Notes under the pieces: model-generated
Seen by the model: the letters and a program-made list of their open reading frames with translations, nothing else
Databases searched by the model: none
Told to the model about the DNA's origin: nothing
In this document: positions 5,885-10,240 of the stretch, piece by piece
How positions within the stretch are numbered: the stretch's first letter is position 1
Layout: each line of letters begins with the position of its first letter
Assembly: GCA_900548615.1 (NCBI GenBank)
Contig: URKW01000074.1
Span: 1-10,240, forward strand
From: an uncultured Eubacteriales bacterium
GTDB lineage: Bacteria; Bacillota; Clostridia; Oscillospirales; Oscillospiraceae
DNA length: 10,240 bases
Direction of reading: 5' to 3'
Made by a program: the position numbers and the translations under genes

Positions 5885-5946
5885 GCTTGCAACCCAATGT
5901 CCGCTGACTTGCGTTAAGGCGGACGGGTTACGTCGGCAGAGCAAGC
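5885..5946 (+). ncRNA. Nested three-helix RNA structure in the rpsJ-rplC gap (candidate cis-element)
   Basis: Three perfect helices nest: GCTTGC (5885-5890) with GCAAGC (5941-5946), AACCC (5891-5895) with GGGTT (5925-5929), and GTCCGC (5899-5904) with GCGGAC (5919-5924). There is a 3-nt bulge, AAT, on the 5' side, a 14-nt apical loop, and an 11-nt internal loop on the 3' side. The apical loop contains ACTTGC (5907-5912), which could compete for the same GCAAG partner. The element ends 60 nt before rplC and has no U-tract, so it looks like a regulatory or processing element rather than a terminator. Homologous structures were not available to test covariation. Confidence 0.5.
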
Positions 5947-6006
5947 GGTCTCTACCCAATGGAGATTGAACTATGTCGACCAATAACCTTACTAGGAGGA
6001 TCATAC

Positions 6007-6726
6007 ATGAAAGCGATCATCGGCAAGAAAGTCGGCATGTCTCAGATCTTCGACGAAAACGGCAAGGTGATCCCCGTCACCGTTATCGAGGCGGGTCCCT
6101 GCGTTGTCGTGCAGAAGAAGACGGCCGAAAAGGAAGGCTACGCCGCTGTGCAGCTGGGCTACGAGGATATTCCCGAGCGCAAGCTGACCAAGCCCGAGAT
6201 GGGCCACCTGAACAAGGCGGGCGTGGCTCCCAAGAAGTACCTGCGCGAGTTTGATCTTGAGAATGCCGCCGAACTGAATGTGGGCGACATCATCAAGGCT
6301 GACACCTTCAAAGAGGGCGACTTCGTGGACGTGACCGGCACCAGCAAGGGCCACGGCTATCAGGGCGTCATCAAGCGCTGGGGCGCTCAGCGCACTCCCA
6401 TGAGCCACGGCGGCGGCCCCGTCCACCGTCATGCCGGTTCCATGGGCTCCACCACCGATCCCAGCCGTATCTTCAAGGGCAAGATCGGCGCCGGCCAGAT
6501 GGGCGGCGACCAGATCACCATCCAGAACCTGGACATCGTCAAGGTGGATCCCGAGCTGAACCTTATCGCTGTCCGCGGCGCCGTTCCCGGCTGCAAGGGC
6601 GGTCTGGTGCTGATCAAGAGCACTGTCAAGACCCACCGCGTCAAGAACGTTGAGTCCGGCATCAGCAACAACCCGCAGAAGGCTTCCGGCCGTAATCCCC
6701 AGAAGGCTTCCGCGCGTACTAAGTAA
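6007..6726 (+). CDS. rplC: 50S ribosomal protein L3, with C-terminal extension
   Basis: This 239-aa protein is about 30 residues longer than typical L3 (near 210). It has the N-terminal IIGKKVGMSQIF, GTSKGHGYQGVIKRW (111-125) and the long conserved loop with SHGGGPVHRHAGSMG (133-147), then GQMGGDQITIQNLDIV (163-178). L3 binds 23S rRNA early in 50S assembly and its loop reaches toward the peptidyl transferase centre. The standard L3 ends near VKTH (about 210). The remainder is a basic, Asn/Lys-rich tail in which NPQKAS occurs twice (222-227, 230-235). The start follows AGGAGG (5994-5999) by 7 nt; an upstream in-frame ATG at 5959 has no ribosome binding site. Confidence 0.97.
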   Translation: MKAIIGKKVGMSQIFDENGKVIPVTVIEAGPCVVVQKKTAEKEGYAAVQLGYEDIPERKLTKPEMGHLNKAGVAPKKYLREFDLENAAELNVGDIIKADTFKEGDFVDVTGTSKGHGYQGVIKRWGAQRTPMSHGGGPVHRHAGSMGSTTDPSRIFKGKIGAGQMGGDQITIQNLDIVKVDPELNLIAVRGAVPGCKGGLVLIKSTVKTHRVKNVESGISNNPQKASGRNPQKASARTK

Positions 6727-6747
6727 GGAAAGGAGTGCTTAAGGTAA

Positions 6748-7371
6748 ATGTCTACTATCAAAGTGTTGAACATGGCCGGCGCAGAAGTCGGTACTGTTGA
6801 ACTGAACGACGCCATCTTTGGCATCGAGCCCAATCAGGCCGTCGTTCACGAAGTGGTGAAGAACCACCTGGCAAACTGCCGTCAAGGCACCCAGAGCGCT
6901 CTGACCCGCGGCGAGGTTTCCGGCGGCGGCAAGAAGCCCTGGCGTCAGAAGGGTACCGGCCACGCCCGTCAGGGCAGCACCCGTGCTCCCCAGTGGACCC
7001 ACGGCGGTATCGTGTTTGCTCCCAAGCCCCGCAGCTACTCTTACGTTCTGAACAAGAAGGTCAAGAGACTGGCTCTGAAGTCCGCCCTGTCCGCTAAGGC
7101 TGCCGCCGGCGAGATCATCATCGTCGACTCCATCAAGATGGACAGCATCAAGACCAAGGACTTCCGCGCGTTCCTGACCGCCGTCAAGGCTGACGGCAAG
7201 TCTCTGGTGGTCACCCCCGCCAAGGACGAAGTTATCGTCAAGAGCGCCCGCAACATCCCCGGCGTCGAGACCAGCATGGCAAACCTGATCAATGTCTATG
7301 ACATTCTGAAGGCCAAGTACCTAGTGCTGGATCAGAACGCCCTCGCAGTAATCGAGGAGGTGTTCGCATAA
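6748..7371 (+). CDS. rplD: 50S ribosomal protein L4
   Basis: This 207-aa protein is the normal length for bacterial L4. The conserved extended loop that lines the exit tunnel is present at about 56-97 (EVSGGGKKPWRQKGTGHARQ, then THGGIVFAPKPRSY). L4 is an early 50S assembly protein. In E. coli it also represses its own operon by acting on the S10 leader, which makes it the first suspect for a ligand of the leader structure here. AAAGGAG (6729-6735) lies 12 nt before the ATG, longer than the 7-11 nt of its neighbours, with a minor AAGG at 6741-6744. It starts 21 nt after rplC and its stop overlaps the rplW start. Confidence 0.98.
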   Translation: MSTIKVLNMAGAEVGTVELNDAIFGIEPNQAVVHEVVKNHLANCRQGTQSALTRGEVSGGGKKPWRQKGTGHARQGSTRAPQWTHGGIVFAPKPRSYSYVLNKKVKRLALKSALSAKAAAGEIIIVDSIKMDSIKTKDFRAFLTAVKADGKSLVVTPAKDEVIVKSARNIPGVETSMANLINVYDILKAKYLVLDQNALAVIEEVFA

Positions 7372-7667
7372 TGGCTAACGTATACGACATCATAATCCGT
7401 CCCATCATCACTGAGCGTTCCATGGAAGCCGTTGCTGACAAGAAGTACGTCTTTGAAGTGGCTCCCACCGCCGGTAAGATCGAGATCAAGAACGCCGTCG
7501 AGGAGATCTTCGGCGTAAAGGTCGCTAAGGTCAACACCATCAACTATGATGGCAAGGCCAAGCGTCTGGGCGCTGGCCGTCCCGGCCACCGCAAGAGCTG
7601 GAAAAAGGCTTATGTCCAGCTGACCTCTGATTCCAAGACCATCGAAATGTTCGAGGGTATGGTGTAA
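7371..7667 (+). CDS. rplW: 50S ribosomal protein L23
   Basis: This 98-aa protein is the standard length. It opens with MANVYDIIIRPIITERS, the family's typical start, followed by KYVFEVAPTAGKIEIKNAVE (about 25-44) and EIFGVKVAKVNT. The basic loop AKRLGAGRPGHRKSWKKAYV (about 63-82) inserts into 23S rRNA. L23 sits at the tunnel exit and is a docking site for trigger factor and SRP. The stop of rplD and this start overlap as TAATG (7369-7373), and GAGGAGG (7354-7360) lies 10 nt upstream within rplD, so translation is coupled. Confidence 0.98.
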   Translation: MANVYDIIIRPIITERSMEAVADKKYVFEVAPTAGKIEIKNAVEEIFGVKVAKVNTINYDGKAKRLGAGRPGHRKSWKKAYVQLTSDSKTIEMFEGMV

Positions 7668-7688
7668 GAAAGGAAGGAGTGTTAGAAA

Positions 7689-8525
7689 ATGTCCATTAAA
7701 ACTTTTAAGCCGACCACCCCTTCCCGCAGACACATGACTGTTTCCGGCTTCGACGGCATCGATAAGCACACCAAGCCCGAAGCAAGCCTGACTGAGGTCC
7801 TGAAGAAGAACGCTGGTCGCAACAGCTATGGCCGCATCACCGTCCGTCATCGCGGCGGCGGCGAAAAGCGCAAGTACCGCATCATCGACTTCAAGCGCGA
7901 CAAGGTGGATATGGAAGCTACCGTCCTGCGCCTGGAGTACGATCCCAACCGCAGCGCCAACATCGCCCTGGTTCAGTACGAGGACGGCGAGAAGCGCTAC
8001 ATCATCGCTCCTGTCGGCCTGACCGCCGGTGACAAGGTGCTGTCCTCTGCCGCCGCCGATATCAAGCCCGGCAACTGCCTGCCCATTGCCAACATCCCCG
8101 TGGGTACTGTCATCCACAACATCGAGATGCACCCCGGCAAGGGCGCTCAGCTGGTTCGCTCCGCTGGCGCTTATGCCCAGCTGATGGCCAAGGAAGGCGA
8201 TGACGCCCAGATCCGTATGCCCTCCGGCGAGGTGCGTATCATCCGCACCAACTGCAAGGCCTGCATCGGTCAGGTGGGCAACCTGGAGCACGAGAACATC
8301 CAGATCGGTAAGGCCGGTCGTAAGCGCCACATGGGTTGGCGTCCCACCGTTCGCGGCTCCGTCATGAACCCCTGCGACCACCCCCACGGCGGTGGTGAGG
8401 GCAAGTCCCCCGTCGGCCGTCCCGGCCCTGTTACCCCCTGGGGCAAGCCCGCTCTGGGTTACAAGACCCGCAAGAAGAAGAATCCGACCGACAAGTTCAT
8501 TGTCAAGCGTCGTAACGTGAAGTAA
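7689..8525 (+). CDS. rplB: 50S ribosomal protein L2
   Basis: This 278-aa protein is full length for L2. It begins [18 protein letters not shown] and has the RNA-binding [20 protein letters not shown] (48-67). The C-terminal [19 protein letters not shown] (223-241) contains the conserved histidine region near the peptidyl transferase centre. L2 binds 23S rRNA and helps subunit association. The ribosome binding site AAGGAGTG (around 7674-7681) is about 8 nt upstream, and the gene is 21 nt after rplW. Codon use favours C-ending codons, as in the neighbouring ribosomal genes, consistent with high expression. Confidence 0.99.
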   Translation: MSIKTFKPTTPSRRHMTVSGFDGIDKHTKPEASLTEVLKKNAGRNSYGRITVRHRGGGEKRKYRIIDFKRDKVDMEATVLRLEYDPNRSANIALVQYEDGEKRYIIAPVGLTAGDKVLSSAAADIKPGNCLPIANIPVGTVIHNIEMHPGKGAQLVRSAGAYAQLMAKEGDDAQIRMPSGEVRIIRTNCKACIGQVGNLEHENIQIGKAGRKRHMGWRPTVRGSVMNPCDHPHGGGEGKSPVGRPGPVTPWGKPALGYKTRKKKNPTDKFIVKRRNVK

Positions 8526-8540
8526 AGGAGGCAAGAGAAT

Positions 8541-8804
8541 ATGAGCAGATCTATCAAAAAAGGCCCGTATGTTGCCCCTGAGCTTCTGAAGCGGGTGAAT
8601 GAAATGAACAAGACCGGCGAGAAGACCGTGCTGAAGACCTGGAGCCGCAGCTCCACCATCTTCCCCGCCTTCGTCGGCCACACTATCGCTGTCCACGACG
8701 GTCGCCGTCATGTGCCTGTCTATGTCCAGGAGGACATGGTGGGTCACAAGCTGGGTGAGTTCGCTCCCACCCGCACCTTCCGTGGCCACGCCAAGAAAGC
8801 TTAA
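8541..8804 (+). CDS. rpsS: 30S ribosomal protein S19
   Basis: This 87-aa protein is slightly shorter than the usual 92-93 aa, but its core is complete. It starts [19 protein letters not shown] and ends with [20 protein letters not shown], the strongly conserved C-terminal signature. S19 binds 16S rRNA in the head of the small subunit, close to S13. AAAGGAGG (8524-8531) lies 9 nt upstream of the ATG and overlaps the rplB stop. The gene begins 15 nt after rplB. Confidence 0.98.
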   Translation: MSRSIKKGPYVAPELLKRVNEMNKTGEKTVLKTWSRSSTIFPAFVGHTIAVHDGRRHVPVYVQEDMVGHKLGEFAPTRTFRGHAKKA

Positions 8805-8821
8805 AGGAGGATGCAGAGACA

Positions 8822-9157
8822 ATGGAAGCTAAAGCATATCTGAGATACGTCCGCATCTCTCCCCGCAAGGTTCAGATCGTCTGCGACCTGATCCGCGGCA
8901 AGGATGTCAAGACCGCTATGGCCATCCTGATGCAGACCCCCAAGGCCGCGTCCGAGCCCCTGATGAAGCTCCTCAAGAGCGCTTGCGCCAACGCGGAGAA
9001 CAACTTCAGCATGGACGCTGACAAGCTGGTGGTCAGCCAGGTGTTTGCCACCCCCGGCCCCATTCTGAAGCGCATGATGCCCCGCGCTCAGGGCCGTGCC
9101 TATCGCATCAACAAGAGAACTTCTCACGTGACGCTGGCCGTCGCTGAGAAAGACTAA
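8822..9157 (+). CDS. rplV: 50S ribosomal protein L22
   Basis: This 111-aa protein is standard length. It opens with [20 protein letters not shown], containing the family motif RISPRKV, and has [15 protein letters not shown] (about 22-36). The beta-hairpin that reaches into the exit tunnel includes [20 protein letters not shown] (about 80-99). L22 contacts all domains of 23S rRNA, and its hairpin tip with L4 forms the tunnel constriction. AAAGGAGG (8803-8810) lies 11 nt upstream. An ATG at 8811 just after the ribosome binding site is out of frame and ignored. Confidence 0.98.
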   Translation: MEAKAYLRYVRISPRKVQIVCDLIRGKDVKTAMAILMQTPKAASEPLMKLLKSACANAENNFSMDADKLVVSQVFATPGPILKRMMPRAQGRAYRINKRTSHVTLAVAEKD

Positions 9158-9174
9158 AAGGGAGGAGACAGTTT

Positions 9175-10032
9175 ATGGGACAGAAAGTTAATCCCCACGG
9201 CATGCGCGTGGGCGTCATCAAAGACTGGGATTCCCGTTGGTATGCCAGCAATGAGAAGGTTGGCGATCTGCTGGTCGAGGACCACAAGATCCGCGTCTAC
9301 CTGAAGAAGCTCCTCTATGCCGCCGGCGTCTCCAAGATCGAGATCGAGCGCAGCAACGAGGTCGTCACCATCTATCTGCACGTGGCCCGTCCCGGTATCG
9401 TCATCGGCAAGGGCGGCGAGCAGGTCGAGGAGTATCGCAAGAACGTTGAGAAGCTGATCGGCGGCAAGACCGTGAAGCTGAACATCGTGGAAGTCCGCAG
9501 CCCCGACATGGACGCTCAGCTGGTCGCTGAGAACATCGCTGCTCAGCTGGAGAAGCGTATCTCTCACCGCCGCGCCATGAAGAACGCCATGGGCCGCGCT
9601 ATGCGCGCCGGCGCCAAGGGCATCAAGTGCAACTGCTCCGGTCGTCTGGGTGGTCGTGAGATCGCCGGCTCCGAGCACTATCACGAGGGCACCATCCCCC
9701 TGCAGACCCTGCGCGCCGACATCGACTACGGCTTCGCTGAGGCTGCTACCACCTTTGGCCGTATCGGCGTGAAGGTGTGGATCTACAAGGGCGAGATCCT
9801 GACCCAGACCCTGCGCACCACTCCGCGCACCCTGGATACTTCCAAGCCCTATCAGGAGCGTCGTGAGCGTCGCGGCAACCGTCGTGACGGCGACCGCCGC
9901 GGTGGTTTCCGCCGCGATGGCCAGAACGGCGGCTTCAATCGCGATCGTCAGAACGGCGGCTTCAACCGCGGTCCCCGTCCCGAGGGCGGCTTCCGCAAGC
10001 CCGCTGAGAAAAAGGAAGGAGGCGCACAGTAA
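9175..10032 (+). CDS. rpsC: 30S ribosomal protein S3 with an Arg/Gly-rich C-terminal tail
   Basis: This 285-aa protein is much longer than usual S3 (near 218 in Bacillus, 233 in E. coli). The core is normal: [20 protein letters not shown], a KH domain with IGKGGEQ (77-83), [20 protein letters not shown] (131-150), [10 protein letters not shown] (155-164) and VWIYKGEIL (201-209). S3 lies at the mRNA entry channel of the 30S subunit and shares in its helicase activity. From about residue 222 a low-complexity tail follows, rich in Arg, Gly, Asn and Asp, with four GGF triplets (243, 252, 261, 271) roughly every nine residues, ending in [11 protein letters not shown]. The ribosome binding site GGAGGAG (9161-9167) is 7 nt upstream. 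Its stop overlaps the rplP start by 1 nt. Confidence 0.98.
   Translation: MGQKVNPHGMRVGVIKDWDSRWYASNEKVGDLLVEDHKIRVYLKKLLYAAGVSKIEIERSNEVVTIYLHVARPGIVIGKGGEQVEEYRKNVEKLIGGKTVKLNIVEVRSPDMDAQLVAENIAAQLEKRISHRRAMKNAMGRAMRAGAKGIKCNCSGRLGGREIAGSEHYHEGTIPLQTLRADIDYGFAEAATTFGRIGVKVWIYKGEILTQTLRTTPRTLDTSKPYQERRERRGNRRDGDRRGGFRRDGQNGGFNRDRQNGGFNRGPRPEGGFRKPAEKKEGGAQ
9901..9999 (+). repeat. Degenerate 27-bp tandem repeats in the 3' end of rpsC
   Basis: A 17-nt core, CAGAACGGCGGCTTCAA, occurs at 9922-9938 and again at 9949-9965, a 27-nt period. Flanking units are diverged but also encode GGF followed by Arg or Asn-Arg. The period matches nine codons, so the array grows or shrinks without breaking the frame. 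It encodes the GGF/Arg tail of S3. Confidence 0.8.
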
Positions 10033-10240
10033 TGCTTCTGCCTAAGAGAGTTAAGTACCGCAGAGTACACCGTGGCCGCCTGACCGGTAAGGCCATGAGA
10101 GGCAACACCGTTTCCTACGGTGAGTTCGGCCTCGTCGCGCTGGAACCTGCATGGATCACCAGCAACCAGATCGAAGCAGCCCGTATCGCCATGACCCGTT
10201 ACACCAAGCGTGGCGGTCAGGTCTGGATCAAGATCTTCCC
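10032..10240 (+). CDS. rplP: 50S ribosomal protein L16, 3' part cut by window edge
   Basis: The window shows 69 complete codons plus 2 nt of a gene whose product is normally about 137-145 aa. The visible part begins [20 protein letters not shown] and continues through [20 protein letters not shown] (28-47) and GGQVWIKIF, all typical of L16. L16 organises the A-site region of the large subunit. The ATG overlaps the rpsC stop as TAATG (10030-10034). AAGGAGG (10016-10022), inside rpsC, lies 9 nt upstream, so translation is coupled. rpmC and rpsQ would be expected after it outside the window. Confidence 0.97.
   Translation, partial: MLLPKRVKYRRVHRGRLTGKAMRGNTVSYGEFGLVALEPAWITSNQIEAARIAMTRYTKRGGQVWIKIF

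Noticed and set aside
5966..5994. TTGAAC as the -35 box of an internal promoter before rplC
   Set aside because: The sequence 17 nt downstream (TTACTA) matches the -10 consensus at only about half its positions, so no promoter is called.
5959..6006. Upstream in-frame ATG for L3
   Set aside because: No ribosome binding site precedes 5959, and the extra 16 residues do not belong to the L3 family. The ATG at 6007 has AGGAGG 7 nt upstream.
7332..8822. Long 496-codon antisense reading frame on the minus strand opposite rplW-rplB-rpsS
   Set aside because: It mirrors the strongly C-ending codons of the ribosomal genes, spans several certain genes, has no ribosome binding site context and gives a low-complexity Gly/Ala/Val/Leu product. 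It is a shadow frame.
1..10240. CRISPR array, transposase, phage genes or riboswitch of a known class
   Set aside because: No regularly spaced direct repeats, no transposase or integrase reading frame, and no recognisable riboswitch core (T-box, TPP, SAM, c-di-GMP) were seen.

Overview
The window looks like a chromosomal segment of a GC-rich, low-oxygen gut Clostridium-type Firmicute, probably from the Oscillospiraceae/Ruminococcaceae side of Clostridia. Three things point there: strong AGGAGG ribosome binding sites, a YerC/YecD-type TrpR-like regulator, and bacterial serpins. This placement is inference, because no 16S or other decisive marker is present.

Left part, minus strand (1-2216): a three-gene cluster reads leftward: a TrpR-like YerC/YecD regulator, a class I SAM-dependent methyltransferase (ATGA overlap with the regulator), and the redox-activated chaperone Hsp33 (hslO). 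Just downstream, on the same strand, is a tRNA-Val(UAC)/tRNA-Asp(GUC) pair with its own near-perfect sigma-70 promoter. The tRNA-Asp is cut by the window edge.

Middle, plus strand (2217-5018): a divergent intergenic region leads into two tandem, paralogous serpins. Both carry a lipoprotein signal peptide with an LAGC lipobox, so they should be membrane-anchored protease inhibitors facing the outside. A GGAACC-N16-CGTC sequence and a 15-nt palindrome lie in front of them.

Intergenic 5019-5521: this 503-bp gap holds a GC-rich palindromic repeat unit, a perfect 10-bp inverted repeat whose loop begins with the -35 box of a strong promoter, and a roughly 285-nt leader. The leader contains a GNRA-capped hairpin and a terminator-like hairpin. 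The likely role is attenuation of the ribosomal protein operon.

Right part, plus strand (5522-10240): the start of the S10 operon in canonical order, rpsJ-rplC-rplD-rplW-rplB-rpsS-rplV-rpsC-rplP, with rplP cut by the window edge. Genes are tightly spaced (overlapping by 1 to separated by 21 nt), except for a 176-nt rpsJ-rplC gap that can fold into a nested three-helix RNA. L3 and S3 carry unusual C-terminal extensions: a basic NPQKAS repeat in L3 and an RGG/GGF-type Arg/Gly-rich tail in S3. The gene content is mostly conventional. The most noteworthy points are the twin lipoprotein serpins, the RNA structures flanking rpsJ, and the ribosomal protein tails.
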